Shown here: in pieces, positions 25,002 through 36,485 of the stretch
How the letters are laid out: each line of letters opens with the position of its first letter
Position numbering within the stretch: position 1 is the first letter of the stretch
Assembly: GCF_003994335.1 (NCBI RefSeq)
Contig: NZ_PNQZ01000001.1
Location: forward strand, 62,013-126,012
Direction of reading: 5' to 3'
Origin: Asaia sp. W19
Lineage (GTDB): Bacteria > Pseudomonadota > Alphaproteobacteria > Acetobacterales > Acetobacteraceae
DNA: 64,000 nt
Position numbers and translations under genes: made by a program
Notes under the pieces: model-generated
Seen by the model: the letters and a program-made list of their open reading frames with translations, nothing else
Databases searched by the model: none
What the model was told of the DNA's origin: nothing

Positions 25002-26344
25002 TGGGTCGCCTTGTTGTCGTTTCCAACCGTGTTCCTGCCCCCCGCGAACGCAGCCAGCCTGCCGGGGGCCTTGCTGTGGGTGTACGCGACGCCGTACGCG
25101 GGACAGAGAGCCTGTGGTTCGGCTGGTCAGGCCGTCATACCAGCCAGTCCAAGGAGCAGACGCCCAAGCTCGATACCCATGAAAGCTGCACCTACGCCAC
25201 CATCGATCTGACCCGCAGCGAGTATGAGCATTTCTACGAGAAATTCTCCAATGGCCTGCTTTGGCCGCTCTGCCATTATCGTATCGGGATCATCGACTAC
25301 AAGCGGATCGATTATCAGGTCTATCGCGAGGTCAACGCGCTTTTCGCCGATCAGCTCGTTCCGCTTCTGCGCGATGAGGACACGATCTGGATCCACGACT
25401 ATCACCTCTTCCCACTCGGTGCGAAGCTGCGCCGCCGTGGTGTGAAGGCCAAGATCGGTTTCTTCCTGCATATCCCGTTCCCGCCCTGGAGCGTCACACG
25501 TGTTCTGCCCTGCGCGCAGGAAATGCTTCGTGAGATGGCTGCCTATGACCTGATTGGCGTCCAGACCGAGGAAGATGCCCGCAACATGGATGGCTGCTTT
25601 GAGGCGAATGACCTGCCCAACCGAGCCACTCATTTCCCTATCGGGATCGATCCGGTCGAATTCGGTGAGCAGGCCGTGCGCAACGTCATGGCGGAGGAGG
25701 TTCAGCGCCTTCACGCCTCGCTGCGTGGGCGCAAACTCATTCTGGGTGTGGACCGCCTTGATTATTCCAAGGGCATTCCCGAGCGTATCCATGGCTACGA
25801 GACCTTTCTGAATCGCTATCCTGAGCACAAGGGCGAAACGGTCCTGCTCCAGATCACCCCGGTCTCGCGGGCGGGGGTTGCCAGCTATCGTGCGCTGCGG
25901 CGCGAACTCGACGAAATGGCCGGGCATATCAATGCCATGCATGGCAATTTCGACTGGTCGCCCATCCGCTATCTCACGCAATCCGTACCGCGTGAGGTCC
26001 TCGCAGGCTTTCATCGCATTGCCGATGTCGCGCTCGTCACCCCGCTGCGCGACGGCATGAATCTTGTTGCGAAGGAGTTTGTGGCGGCTCAAAGCGCCGA
26101 TGATCCCGGCGCCCTGATCCTCTCCTCCCTTGCAGGCGCTGCGCCCGAAATGGAGCAGGCTCTCATGGTGAATCCCTATGACCATGAGGGAATTGCCGAT
26201 GCGATCCATGCCGGTATCACAATGAGTCTTGAAGAGCGGCAAAGACGCTGGCAGGCTCTGTATCGCGATGTGACCCAGAACACCGCTGCGAACTGGGCCG
26301 ATCGCTTTCTGGATATGCTCAACGAGACCGAAAGACAGGAATGA
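25001..26344 (+). CDS. otsA: Trehalose-6-phosphate synthase
   Basis: Cytosolic GT20 enzyme that joins UDP-glucose (or ADP-glucose) and glucose-6-phosphate. The 447-residue product starts MGRLVVVSNRVPAP and shows QPAGGLAVGV, WIHDYHLFPLG, FFLHIPFPPW, GVDRLDYSKGIPERI (donor-binding Arg and Lys) and TPLRDGMNLVAKE, all conserved in OtsA. The start at 25001 overlaps the otsB stop by one base. Trehalose gives osmotic, desiccation and acid/ethanol tolerance, fitting an acetic acid bacterium. Confidence 0.97.
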   Translation: MGRLVVVSNRVPAPRERSQPAGGLAVGVRDAVRGTESLWFGWSGRHTSQSKEQTPKLDTHESCTYATIDLTRSEYEHFYEKFSNGLLWPLCHYRIGIIDYKRIDYQVYREVNALFADQLVPLLRDEDTIWIHDYHLFPLGAKLRRRGVKAKIGFFLHIPFPPWSVTRVLPCAQEMLREMAAYDLIGVQTEEDARNMDGCFEANDLPNRATHFPIGIDPVEFGEQAVRNVMAEEVQRLHASLRGRKLILGVDRLDYSKGIPERIHGYETFLNRYPEHKGETVLLQITPVSRAGVASYRALRRELDEMAGHINAMHGNFDWSPIRYLTQSVPREVLAGFHRIADVALVTPLRDGMNLVAKEFVAAQSADDPGALILSSLAGAAPEMEQALMVNPYDHEGIADAIHAGITMSLEERQRRWQALYRDVTQNTAANWADRFLDMLNETERQE

Positions 26345-26841
26345 TTGCGCGACTGACCGGTGGATTGATGTTTCTCGCCGGTATGGCCGCCATCGGTATC
26401 GCCTGGTGGGCGGAGCATGTACTCGGCTACGCACCTTGTGAACTCTGCCTGATCGAACGCGCACCATGGCGTTTTATCGCTTTTCTCGGCGTCCTCGCTC
26501 TGCTCATTCCCGGTACGATCGGTTTCTGGGCCACCGTGCTGGCCCTGCCCGCACTGGCGGCCTCGGTCATGCTGGCCGGGCTCCATAACGGCGTGGAACA
26601 GAAATGGTGGGAGAGCCCGCTTCCAGCCTGCCATGCTCCCGTCTTCCGGGCGGGGGCAAGCTTTCATGATCGCATGGCCAGCATGCCGCTTCGCCCCGCC
26701 AAACCCTGCGACGACCCGACCTATATCTTCAACCTGCCCGTCTCCATGACTGTGCTCGGTGGCATCGCTGCCGCCATCCTCTTCATCATCGTCAGCTACA
26801 GCGTGGTTCTTCAGGCGCGCCAGTGGCGCGCTGCGCGCTAA
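26341..26841 (+). CDS. dsbB: DsbB-family disulfide bond formation protein
   Basis: Inner-membrane protein of 166 residues with four hydrophobic segments that reoxidises DsbA and passes electrons to quinone. The first periplasmic pair is CELC (Cys33, Cys36), the second is Cys97 and Cys123 in the large second loop (LPACHAP and AKPCDD), as in the family. It overlaps otsA by ATGA. The coupling with trehalose genes has no obvious functional reason and may only reflect transcription. Confidence 0.93.
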   Translation: MIARLTGGLMFLAGMAAIGIAWWAEHVLGYAPCELCLIERAPWRFIAFLGVLALLIPGTIGFWATVLALPALAASVMLAGLHNGVEQKWWESPLPACHAPVFRAGASFHDRMASMPLRPAKPCDDPTYIFNLPVSMTVLGGIAAAILFIIVSYSVVLQARQWRAAR

Positions 26842-27203
26842 AAAGCCTTGCCCTCGGGATCTGAAATCCTGCCTCGAATCGTCTGTACAGGACTCTTTCC
26901 TGCACCCACGAGGGGGCGAGCCCCTTTGATGCTCGCCTCGAGTCACTCAGATTTCCGGATAACGACCCCTTCTGAATATATCGTGCAGCCTGACGACCGG
27001 GGCCTATCGCGGGAAAATGGTCGCGCCTGAAATCAGGGCAGAACGGAAGCAGGAAGAAGAATAGCGCCAACCCTCTTAGGAAATCAGAATGAAATGGGCA
27101 TATTTGCCCAGATTGGTCTCTTTCAACCACTTTATGTCTTTTTTCACCCCCATAGACTACGGTCCTTATAAAGAATCATAAAAAATCGCCGTCACAACGA
27201 GTT
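26842..27203. other. Intergenic region with a degenerate repeat copy
   Basis: No gene seen. Bases 26893-26930 resemble the left half of the 125-bp repeat at 57969 (CTCT..CCTGCACCC.CGA), so a decayed copy of that element. Towards 27203 the sequence turns AT-rich (27140-27195) just before the sigma-54 promoter, where an IHF or enhancer-binding site could lie. Confidence 0.5.
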
Positions 27204-27220
27204 TGGCACGACGTTTGCAT
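27204..27220 (+). promoter_or_regulatory. Consensus sigma-54 promoter
   Basis: TGGCACG-ACGT-TTGCAT: the -24 GG (27205-27206) and -12 GC (27217-27218) are exactly 10 bases apart and the full core matches the textbook TGGCACG-N4-TTGCW. Transcription would start near 27230, 45 bases before the UrcA-like ATG at 27275. Confidence 0.7.
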
Positions 27221-27274
27221 GAGAGAGATTATCCCGCCGGACAGAGGGTCCGGGGACAGTCAAGGATCTCGACC

Positions 27275-27622
27275 ATGTTCACTTTCGCCAAGTCCTTTGC
27301 CGCCGCCGCCAGCCTCATCGCCCTGGCCGCCCAGCCCGCTCTGGCACAGGATCAGAACCCGGCCCAAACCGCCCCCAATGACAGCGCTCAGATCGATGTG
27401 TCACATGTCAGCCTGAAATCCGACCGCGACTGGAATCGGGTTGCCGATGCGATCCATGCGAAAGCCGCCGAGATTTGCGAGCGTGAAACGGGTGCCAGCG
27501 ATCGTCGCGCAGCCGATATCGAAGACTGCACCCAGGCCGCGTATGAAAACGGCGTGCAGCAGATGCGTGATATCTATGCCCGCCGCATGGAGGCGAGCCA
27601 GACCCGTCTGGCACGTTCGTGA
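27275..27622 (+). CDS. UrcA-family exported small protein
   Basis: A 115-residue protein with a signal peptide (cleavage after ALA, about residue 24). The mature part fits the UrcA family: a beta stretch VSHVSLKSDRDWNRVADAIH and two spaced cysteines in AAEICERE and IEDCTQAAYENGV. The family is common in Alphaproteobacteria and has no established function. The start is supported by AAGGA eight bases upstream; the frame is open to 27203 but that extends across the promoter. It converges on chvG with 11 bases between stops. Confidence 0.85.
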   Translation: MFTFAKSFAAAASLIALAAQPALAQDQNPAQTAPNDSAQIDVSHVSLKSDRDWNRVADAIHAKAAEICERETGASDRRAADIEDCTQAAYENGVQQMRDIYARRMEASQTRLARS

Positions 27623-27633
27623 GGGGGGTCGCG

Positions 27634-29433
27634 CTAAAGCGCCCGAGGCAGCAAGATCACGAAGCGGGCGCCAATGATCCGACCCGCTTCATCATACCGG
27701 TTTTCGGCATGAAGCGTACCGTGCAGGGCCTCGATGATCTGGCGACTTATGGCGAGGCCCAGCCCTGAATGCTGCCCGAAATTTTCGGTTTGGGGACGTT
27801 CCGAATAGAAACGGTCGAAAATATCCTCGAGCTTGAGTGGCGGGATACCCGGCCCCTCATCACTCACCGTGATCCGTATCTGACGCTCTTCGGGGCGCAT
27901 GAACAAGGTAATATGCCCGCGCGGGGGTGAGAACGAAATGGCATTGCCAATCAGGTTGCGCAGCACCTGAACCAGACGGTCTTCCACGGCCAGAACCCGC
28001 AGCGGATGCGCTGCATCGTCGTGGGAATCATCAAGGATAAGGATCGCATCTTCTGGCTTGCGCGTGGTCTGATGCATCTCCGTCAGGATCGACAGAAGCA
28101 TACCCACCGCTACCGGCTCTGAACGGGTACGCGAGAGTTCCGCATCGATACGGCTCGCATCGGCAATGTCGGTGATCAGTCTGTCCAGACGACGCACATC
28201 ATTATTGATGATGGCCAGCAGTCGCGTCTGACGTTCGCGGTTCTCGATACGCGGCAAGGTCTCGATGGCCGACCGTATGGAAGAAAGCGGATTCTTGATT
28301 TCATGGCTGACATCGGCGGCAAAACGCTCGATCGCATCCATGCGCGCCCAGAGCGCCAGCACCGATCCGCGCAGCGCCCGGGCCAGCACGCCGATCTCAT
28401 CGCGACGCACCAGCAGGGATTCCGGCACAGTGTCGGCACGTCCGGCAACATCACGCATATCATGCGAGGCAACGGCCAGACGCAGCAGCGGACGCGCAAT
28501 GGTGATCGACAGATACCAGGAGAGCAGAACCGTCACGGCCATGGCGGCCAAAAACAGCGACAGGATCGAGGAGCGCACGGCAAAAAGAGAGCGGTCTACC
28601 TCCTGCGCCTGACGGGTGAGCTGGATAACGCCAACGGTCTGCCCGTCATGAATGACCGGCTCGGCCACGGTGATCACCAGTTCATGGTCCTGTGTGCGTC
28701 GAATATAGGGAGCAGCCTCGGCACCACGATACTCCCCCGCAGAGCGCAGAGGGGGTGGGCTATCCTGCGCCTCGAGTGTAACGATCCCCTCGCGGGAAGA
28801 GAGTGGCAGCAGGGAAAGCAGCCACTCATAGGCAATTTCGATTCCGTTATTGCGCGGCGGTTGCCAGCGCGGCGGTGGGGCAGGCTCGCCCGCACCGGAT
28901 TGCCCCTTGCGGTCGCGGCGCACCAGAGCTGCCTCGTTCAAACTGTCAGCCACGAGTGTCCCGTCTGGTCCTACCAGACGTGCACGCACATTCGGGCTCG
29001 GCTCGGTCAGGCGCAGGAGCAGCGGTCGAGCCTGCACCCCGTCGAGCATGAATTCGGCACCAGGAAAAGGATGACGGGCCGGATCGCGCACAACGGCAAT
29101 CTGCCCCATGGCAGCGGCGTAGATATGGGCCTGCTCACGCAGGGCGTTCACATCGGTTTCGAGCAGGCTGTTCTGGAAATCGTTCAGAAAGAGCAGCGTG
29201 ACGGCGAGAATGGCCAGGGGCAGCGTATTGAGCAGGAAGATCCGCCGCATGAGCGGCGAGGCAAAGCGCGGCAACCTGAACCGGCGTGCTGTTTTCCTGC
29301 CGTCGCGTTCGGCCTCAAGCGCCAGCGTATCCCCATGCCGCAGGGAGCGACGGCGCAGGCGGCGCATCGCCTGCGTCATGAAGCCGGGAGAGCCGCGTCT
29401 CGTGCGACGCCCGAGAGATTCACGCTCCGGCAT
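27634..29433 (-). CDS. chvG: Sensor histidine kinase ChvG
   Basis: Inner-membrane kinase of 599 residues. An Arg-rich N-terminal cytosolic segment is followed by TM1 (about 65-83), a periplasmic sensor domain (about 85-288), TM2 (about 290-312), a HAMP linker, the phosphoacceptor H-box FAADVSHEIKNPLSS (His377), and an HATPase domain with NLIGNAISFSPP and DEGPGIPP. It matches the alphaproteobacterial ChvG/ExoS stimulus-sensing kinase, an acid- and envelope-stress sensor. It follows chvI by six bases and is cotranscribed. Confidence 0.96.
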   Translation of the reverse strand: MPERESLGRRTRRGSPGFMTQAMRRLRRRSLRHGDTLALEAERDGRKTARRFRLPRFASPLMRRIFLLNTLPLAILAVTLLFLNDFQNSLLETDVNALREQAHIYAAAMGQIAVVRDPARHPFPGAEFMLDGVQARPLLLRLTEPSPNVRARLVGPDGTLVADSLNEAALVRRDRKGQSGAGEPAPPPRWQPPRNNGIEIAYEWLLSLLPLSSREGIVTLEAQDSPPPLRSAGEYRGAEAAPYIRRTQDHELVITVAEPVIHDGQTVGVIQLTRQAQEVDRSLFAVRSSILSLFLAAMAVTVLLSWYLSITIARPLLRLAVASHDMRDVAGRADTVPESLLVRRDEIGVLARALRGSVLALWARMDAIERFAADVSHEIKNPLSSIRSAIETLPRIENRERQTRLLAIINNDVRRLDRLITDIADASRIDAELSRTRSEPVAVGMLLSILTEMHQTTRKPEDAILILDDSHDDAAHPLRVLAVEDRLVQVLRNLIGNAISFSPPRGHITLFMRPEERQIRITVSDEGPGIPPLKLEDIFDRFYSERPQTENFGQHSGLGLAISRQIIEALHGTLHAENRYDEAGRIIGARFVILLPRAL

Positions 29434-29439
29434 GGCCGA

Positions 29440-30153
29440 TCAGTCTTCCTTGTAGCGATAGCCTATGCCGTACAGCGTCTCGATCTGGTTGAAGTTATCG
29501 TCGATCTGCCTGAACTTCTTGCGCACACGCTTGATATGGCTGTCGATGGTGCGATCATCCACATAGATGTTTTCGCCATAGGCGGCATCGATCAGCTGGT
29601 CACGTGACTTCACCATACCGGGACGCAGCGCCAGCGCCTTGACCAGAAGGAACTCAGTGACAGTCAGCATGATGTCCTGACCGGCCCACAGGCACTGATG
29701 ACGCGTCTCATCCAGCGTCAGACTGCCGCGAACGATGGCCGCTCCCGCGCCCGATGTTCCGCTCCCTTCGGCGCGACTGGCATCCTGACGGCGCAGCAGA
29801 GCCCGGATACGCTCCAGAAGCAGGCGCTGTGAAAAGGGTTTGGTGATGTAGTCGTCGGCTCCCAGACGCAGCCCCATGAGCTGGTCGAGCTCCTCGTCCT
29901 TGGAAGAGAGGAAAATGACGGGCAGGGAGGAGCGGGCGCGCAGGCGTTGCAGCAGCTCCATCCCGTCCATGCGCGGCATCTTGATATCGAGCACCGCAAG
30001 ACTGACAGGGCGCGCCAGAATACCCTGAAGAGCGGCCTCGCCATCGGTATAGGTGTGCACGACAAACCCTTCGGCCTCGAGAGTCATCTGGACCGAAGTC
30101 AGGATATTGCGATCATCATCCACCAGGGCGATCGTGTGCTTTGTCGTCTCCAT
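29440..30153 (-). CDS. chvI: Response regulator ChvI
   Basis: OmpR-class regulator of 237 residues, partner of ChvG. Receiver domain at 1-120 with acidic pocket VDDD (12-14), phosphoacceptor Asp56 in [10 protein letters not shown] and Lys in YITKPF; winged-helix domain at about 140-235 with [16 protein letters not shown]. The C-terminus GIGYRYKED is typical of ChvI. The usual neighbours pckA, hprK and PTS genes are not here. It is divergent from grpE with 260 bases between. Confidence 0.97.
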   Translation of the reverse strand: METTKHTIALVDDDRNILTSVQMTLEAEGFVVHTYTDGEAALQGILARPVSLAVLDIKMPRMDGMELLQRLRARSSLPVIFLSSKDEELDQLMGLRLGADDYITKPFSQRLLLERIRALLRRQDASRAEGSGTSGAGAAIVRGSLTLDETRHQCLWAGQDIMLTVTEFLLVKALALRPGMVKSRDQLIDAAYGENIYVDDRTIDSHIKRVRKKFRQIDDNFNQIETLYGIGYRYKED

Positions 30154-30413
30154 GCGCGATGCATCCGCCTTTAATTTCTGCCTGTTGCCAATACGAGGGG
30201 GGTTGGCATATGGCTTGTCACAGCCACCTATATCTTACCACGCGGCTGCGCCCAAGACGGGGCAGTCGAAAACGGTCGGACATCTCGGGATGGCCGATCG
30301 GTGTCTTTCGTGGCTTCCAGCGGTCACGCTCGCCCCGCCAAGGGGGAGTACGCGGGAGCCGACCCTTTGCCGCCCGGTTCGACCGGGCCCGATTTTTCGA
30401 GGTTGCGACCACG

Positions 30414-31016
30414 ATGACGACTGAAAACGCGCAGCACGACGCCCAGAACAGCGCGCAAACCGAAACGCCCGACCCGGCAGCGACAGAAGCCGCAACCGGG
30501 ACCACAACCGAGACGGGTATCCAGACACCCGAAGCCCGCATTGCGGAGCTCGAGGCCCAGGTCGAGGAATTCCGCGACAAATGGATGCGTTCTGAAGCCG
30601 AGATGCAGAACTACCGCACACGCGCCAAGCGTGAGGTGGAAGATGCCCGCCAGTATGCCGTCCAGAAATTCGCCCGTGACGTGGTCGAAGCCGCCGAGAA
30701 CCTGCAGCGCGGTCTCGCTTCAATGCCGGCAAAGGTCGACGGGGAAGAAGGGCTTGTGGCCAAACTGCGTGAAGGGTTCGAGAGCACGGAGCGCTCCTTC
30801 CTCGGCATCCTCGAGCGTAACGGCATCACCTGCCAGCACCCGGTAGGCGAAGTCTTCGATGCCAACCTGCATCAGGCCATGGCTGAACAGCCGAGCGATG
30901 AGCATCAGGACGGTACGGTCATGCAGGCCTGGACCCCGACCTGGACCCTTCATGGCCGCCTGCTCAAGCCTGCCATGGTCGTCGTCGCCAAGGGTGGCAA
31001 CAAAGCCGCAGAATGA
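30414..31016 (+). CDS. grpE: Nucleotide exchange factor GrpE
   Basis: Cytosolic co-chaperone of 200 residues that releases ADP from DnaK. A disordered acidic Thr/Glu-rich N-terminus (about 40 residues) precedes the dimerising coiled coil (ARIAELEAQVEEFRDKWMRS) and the C-terminal beta domain with GEVFDANLHQAMAEQPSDEH and GRLLKPAMVVVAKGG. The ATG at 30414 has GAGG 11 bases upstream; the open frame to 30141 is leader. It heads the grpE-dnaK-dnaJ chaperone block. I could not confirm a heat-shock promoter in the 260-base gap upstream. Confidence 0.95.
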   Translation: MTTENAQHDAQNSAQTETPDPAATEAATGTTTETGIQTPEARIAELEAQVEEFRDKWMRSEAEMQNYRTRAKREVEDARQYAVQKFARDVVEAAENLQRGLASMPAKVDGEEGLVAKLREGFESTERSFLGILERNGITCQHPVGEVFDANLHQAMAEQPSDEHQDGTVMQAWTPTWTLHGRLLKPAMVVVAKGGNKAAE

Positions 31017-31062
31017 GGGTTGAAACCCTCGCTGCACGCTCCTAGATTTTACGAGTAACCCG

Positions 31063-31080
31063 TCCCTGCCGAGGCAGGGA
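31063..31080 (+). terminator. Hairpin in the grpE-dnaK gap
   Basis: TCCCTGCC (31063-31070) and GGCAGGGA (31073-31080) are perfect 8-base arms separated by two bases, followed by A-rich rather than T-rich sequence. It may be an RNA processing or partial termination point that lets dnaK be expressed separately. Confidence 0.4.
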
Positions 31081-31144
31081 GACGAAAACAAGGGTGTTGC
31101 CCGGTGCCTGAATGGGCCGGGCGACGCCGCTGAAAGGACTGAGT

Positions 31145-33049
<1,905 letters not shown>

Positions 33050-33101
33050 TCACCCGGATGGGAGGGGTAGCCACCTCTCCCTGAAGGCTTGTTTCTCGCA
33101 G

Positions 33102-33133
33102 CGCCCGTCCTTCCCTCGGGAGGGCGGGCGTTT
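33102..33133 (+). terminator. Terminator after dnaK
   Basis: CGCCCG (33102-33107) pairs with CGGGCG (33125-33130) around an inner TCCC/GGGA pair, followed by TTT. It lies 53 bases after the dnaK stop and would separate dnaK from dnaJ. Confidence 0.6.
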
Positions 33134-33243
33134 CGGCATTCGGATTGCGTTTTGTATGATCTGGATAGCCTGCCCCCGTCTAGATCGCCCCTCTGCCTTG
33201 CAGAGCCCTGATCCGCTGCCTCTCGACACCAGGATGGACTCCC

Positions 33244-34392
33244 ATGGCCACCAAGATCGATTTCTACGCCGTTCTCGAAGTCTCCCGCACGGCCTCCGCC
33301 GATGAGCTGAAAAAAGCCTACCGCAAGCAGGCCATGCGCTTTCATCCCGATCGTAATCCGGGCGATGAAACAGCCGAGCACAAGTTCAAGGAAATCAACG
33401 AAGCCTATGATGTTCTGAAAGACGAACAGAAACGCGCTGCCTATGACCGCTTCGGTCATGCCGCCTTCGAAAACGGGGGCATGGGCGGTATGGGCGGCGG
33501 CTTCGGTGGCTTTGGCGGCGGAGGTCTCGACGATATCTTCGAGATGTTCGGCGACATGATGGGCGGTCGTCGCGGCGGGGGCGGTCGCCGTCGAACGGGC
33601 AACGACATTCAGGTTCAGGTCGAGATCTCGCTGAGCGAAGCCTATGCCGGAGTCAAGAAGCCGGTCGAAATCCGCACGCGCGTGACCTGCGAGAGCTGTC
33701 ATGGCACGGGTTCGGCCGACAGCAATCCTTCCGACGCCACCTGCCCCACCTGTCACGGCGCAGGCGCTGTGCGGGCCCAGCAGGGCTTTTTTCTGGTCGA
33801 GCGTCCCTGCCCCACCTGCAAGGGCTCGGGCAAGGTGGTGCGAAACCCCTGCCAGAGCTGCAAGGGCGCTGGCACGACAGAGCAGACGCGCTCGCTCGAT
33901 ATCGCCATTCCGGCCGGTGTCGAGGACGGCACGCGCATCCGTCTGACAGGTGAAGGCGAGGCTGGTGGCAGTGGCGTACAGCCAGGCGATCTCTACGTGC
34001 ATGTTGCGGTGGGCGGCAGCGACATCTTCCAGCGTGACGGGGCCAATATCTATTGCCGCGTGCCGCTGCGCATGACGCAGGCTGCGCTCGGCACCGAGAT
34101 TGAGGTTCCTGTTATCGATGGCAGCCGCGCCAAGGTGAAGATCCCTGCCGGGACGCAATCGGGCGAGAACTTCCGACTGCGCGGCAAGGGCTTCTCGGTT
34201 CTGCGCTCGAGCGCGCGCGGTGACATGTATATTCAGGTCGCCGTCGAAACCCCGCATCATCTGAGCCCACGCCAGCGCGAATTGCTGGAAGAGTTCGAGG
34301 CGGAGGCGGGCGAGACACAGGATCAGGAAAAGGCCAATCCGGAACATACCGGCTTCTTCGCCAAGGTCCGGGACTTCTTCGAAGGAAAGTAA
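33244..34392 (+). CDS. dnaJ: Chaperone DnaJ (Hsp40)
   Basis: Co-chaperone of 382 residues, type I. J-domain with HPD at 34-36, Gly/Phe-rich linker at about 76-115, and four zinc-finger repeats (CESCHGTG, CPTCHGAG, CPTCKGSG, CQSCKGAG, cysteines 149-206), then the substrate-binding C-terminal domains. Every functional element is intact. dapB starts five bases after its stop, so the two are cotranscribed. Confidence 0.98.
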   Translation: MATKIDFYAVLEVSRTASADELKKAYRKQAMRFHPDRNPGDETAEHKFKEINEAYDVLKDEQKRAAYDRFGHAAFENGGMGGMGGGFGGFGGGGLDDIFEMFGDMMGGRRGGGGRRRTGNDIQVQVEISLSEAYAGVKKPVEIRTRVTCESCHGTGSADSNPSDATCPTCHGAGAVRAQQGFFLVERPCPTCKGSGKVVRNPCQSCKGAGTTEQTRSLDIAIPAGVEDGTRIRLTGEGEAGGSGVQPGDLYVHVAVGGSDIFQRDGANIYCRVPLRMTQAALGTEIEVPVIDGSRAKVKIPAGTQSGENFRLRGKGFSVLRSSARGDMYIQVAVETPHHLSPRQRELLEEFEAEAGETQDQEKANPEHTGFFAKVRDFFEGK

Positions 34393-34397
34393 CACCC

Positions 34398-35141
34398 ATG
34401 CGTATCGGCATCGCGGGCATAACGGGCCGTCTGGGCGCACTCTGCGCCGAGGAAGTCGTGGCTTCCCGCCTCGATCTCGCGGGAGGATTGTCGCGCAAGG
34501 CAGATCCCGCCCGCCATATCGTCACGGATCCCGCGACGCTGGCGGATCGGTGCGATGTGGTGATCGATGTCAGCAGTCCGGAGGCCACCTGCACCCATGC
34601 CGAGGCCTTTGCCAAAGCAGGATGCGCCTGGGTGATAGGGACAACCGGGTTCGATGCCGCGCAGGAAGCGGCAATCACGCAGGCCGCTCAAACCATCCCG
34701 GTGCTCAAGGCCGCCAATTTCGCTCCCGGCCTGACGCTCCTGCTCGATCTGGCGCGTCAGTTGGGCGCCAAGCTGCCTGCCGATGAATATGATGCTGAAA
34801 TCCTTGAGACCCACCATCGTCAGAAACGCGATGCCCCCTCAGGTACGGCTCTGGCCATTGGCGAGCGCTTTGCTGAGGGGCGCAATGTCGCTCTGGCCAA
34901 TGTGACCGAGATCGATCGCTCCGGACTGCGCGGCGAAGGGGCGATCGGCTTTGCCTCACTGCGTGCCGGGCAGATCGTGGGGGAGCACAGCCTGATCCTG
35001 ACGTCGGGCACGGAACAGATCACCTTGTCGCATCGCGCTTTTGACCGCCGCGTGTTTGCACAGGGTGCGGTCAAGGCGGCGCGATGGCTGGCTGGTAAAC
35101 CGGCAGGGCTCTACACCATGACGGAAATATTCGAGGCCTGA
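34398..35141 (+). CDS. dapB: 4-hydroxy-tetrahydrodipicolinate reductase
   Basis: Cytosolic NAD(P)H-dependent enzyme of lysine and diaminopimelate synthesis. The 247-residue protein has the Rossmann loop GITGRLG (7-13), GTTGFD (81-86), and the catalytic ETHHRQKRDAPSGTA (137-151) with the His and Lys that bind substrate. Slightly short for the family (usually 250-270) but with all motifs. It follows dnaJ by five bases and precedes metK by 147 bases. Confidence 0.96.
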   Translation: MRIGIAGITGRLGALCAEEVVASRLDLAGGLSRKADPARHIVTDPATLADRCDVVIDVSSPEATCTHAEAFAKAGCAWVIGTTGFDAAQEAAITQAAQTIPVLKAANFAPGLTLLLDLARQLGAKLPADEYDAEILETHHRQKRDAPSGTALAIGERFAEGRNVALANVTEIDRSGLRGEGAIGFASLRAGQIVGEHSLILTSGTEQITLSHRAFDRRVFAQGAVKAARWLAGKPAGLYTMTEIFEA

Positions 35142-35178
35142 TCAGGCTTCACTTCCCGTACTGCAACATAACAAACGC

Positions 35179-35206
35179 TTGACCCCTGTGGCTCAATGCC
35201 TCTAAG
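35179..35206 (+). promoter_or_regulatory. metK: Candidate metK promoter
   Basis: TTGACC (35179-35184) with a weak TCTAAG -10 (35201-35206) after 16 bases, giving an mRNA leader of roughly 75 bases before metK. I see no motif set that would identify a SAM riboswitch in that leader. Confidence 0.3.
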
Positions 35207-35288
35207 GACAGCCCTCTCTTGCGGGTCGAGCGCAGGTTATCGCGCGTCCGCTCTCCTTTCTTTCACTCATTCCCTGCGAGGTCCCTGA

Positions 35289-36476
35289 GTGCGTAACTAC
35301 GGCGAATTTCTCTTCACATCGGAATCCGTTTCTGAAGGTCATCCGGACAAGGTCTCCGACCGGATCAGCGACACCGTTCTGGACGCTTATCTCGAGGCCG
35401 ACCCGGAAGCCCGTGTTGCGTGCGAAACCCTCTGCACGACCAACCGCGTCGTTCTGGCCGGTGAAGTCCGTGGCCCGGCGTCGATCACCAGCGAGCTGCT
35501 GATCGAGCGCGCCCGTCATGCCATCAAGGATATCGGCTATGACCAGGAAGGTTTCTCCTGGAAGAACGCTGAAATCACCTCCCTGCTGCACGCGCAGTCC
35601 GCCGACATTGCTGTCGGCGTCGATAGCGCCGGCGAGAAGGATGAAGGCGCTGGCGATCAGGGCATCATGTTCGGCTTCGCCACCCGCGAGACCGAGCACC
35701 TGATGCCGGCTCCGCTCTATTATGCGCAGTCGATCCTCGAGAAGGTTCGTGACTACCGCAAGAGCGGCCATGCTCTGGGCGTCGGCCTGCTGCCGGATGC
35801 CAAGAGCCAGGTCACGCTGCGCTATGTCGATGGCAAGCCCGTTGGCGCGACCTCGGTCGTGATCTCGACGCAGCATATCGAAGGCATGCGCCAGAACACC
35901 ATTCGCGAAATGCTGCGCGAAGTGGTTCGTGAAGTCCTGCCGGAAGGCTGGATGTGCCCGGAAGAAGAATTCTACGTCAATCCGACGGGTAACTTCGTGA
36001 TCGGTGGTCCCGATGGCGATGCTGGGCTGACGGGTCGCAAGATCATCGTCGACACCTATGGCGGTGCAGCCCCCCATGGCGGCGGCGCTTTCTCGGGCAA
36101 GGACCCCACCAAGGTCGATCGTTCGGCTGCCTATGCCGCGCGCTACCTGGCCAAGAACGTGGTTGCTGCCGGTCTGTCCGATCGTTGCACCATCCAGCTC
36201 AGCTACGCCATTGGCGTGTCCAAGCCGCTCTCGGTCTATGTGGATCTCGATGGCACAGGCAAGGATATCGACGAAGCCCGTCTCGGCAAGCTGCTGAATG
36301 AAATGGTCGATCTCTCGCCGCGCGGCATCCGCAAGCATCTGCGCCTGAACCGTCCGATCTACGTGCCGACCTCGGCCTATGGCCATTTCGGTCGCGTGCC
36401 CGATCCGGTGCTGGACAACTTCACGTGGGAGCAGACCGATCTGGTCAGCTCGCTGCGCGGTGCCCTCAACCGCTGA
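35289..36476 (+). CDS. metK: S-adenosylmethionine synthetase
   Basis: Cytosolic enzyme making SAM from ATP and methionine. The 395-residue protein starts at GTG (reads [20 protein letters not shown]) with GAGG upstream. Hallmarks are [25 protein letters not shown] and [16 protein letters not shown]. Some insertions relative to E. coli MetK are normal for Acetobacteraceae. Its stop codon lies within the ribosome-binding site of trmB, so translation of trmB is likely coupled to it. Confidence 0.98.
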   Translation: MRNYGEFLFTSESVSEGHPDKVSDRISDTVLDAYLEADPEARVACETLCTTNRVVLAGEVRGPASITSELLIERARHAIKDIGYDQEGFSWKNAEITSLLHAQSADIAVGVDSAGEKDEGAGDQGIMFGFATRETEHLMPAPLYYAQSILEKVRDYRKSGHALGVGLLPDAKSQVTLRYVDGKPVGATSVVISTQHIEGMRQNTIREMLREVVREVLPEGWMCPEEEFYVNPTGNFVIGGPDGDAGLTGRKIIVDTYGGAAPHGGGAFSGKDPTKVDRSAAYAARYLAKNVVAAGLSDRCTIQLSYAIGVSKPLSVYVDLDGTGKDIDEARLGKLLNEMVDLSPRGIRKHLRLNRPIYVPTSAYGHFGRVPDPVLDNFTWEQTDLVSSLRGALNR

Positions 36477-36485
36477 GGTCCCCAA

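Noticed and set aside
30180-30413. RpoH-type heat-shock promoter before grpE
   Set aside because: CTTG and CTATAT are present but only 10 bases apart, not the 17-18 required; no CIRCE element seen.
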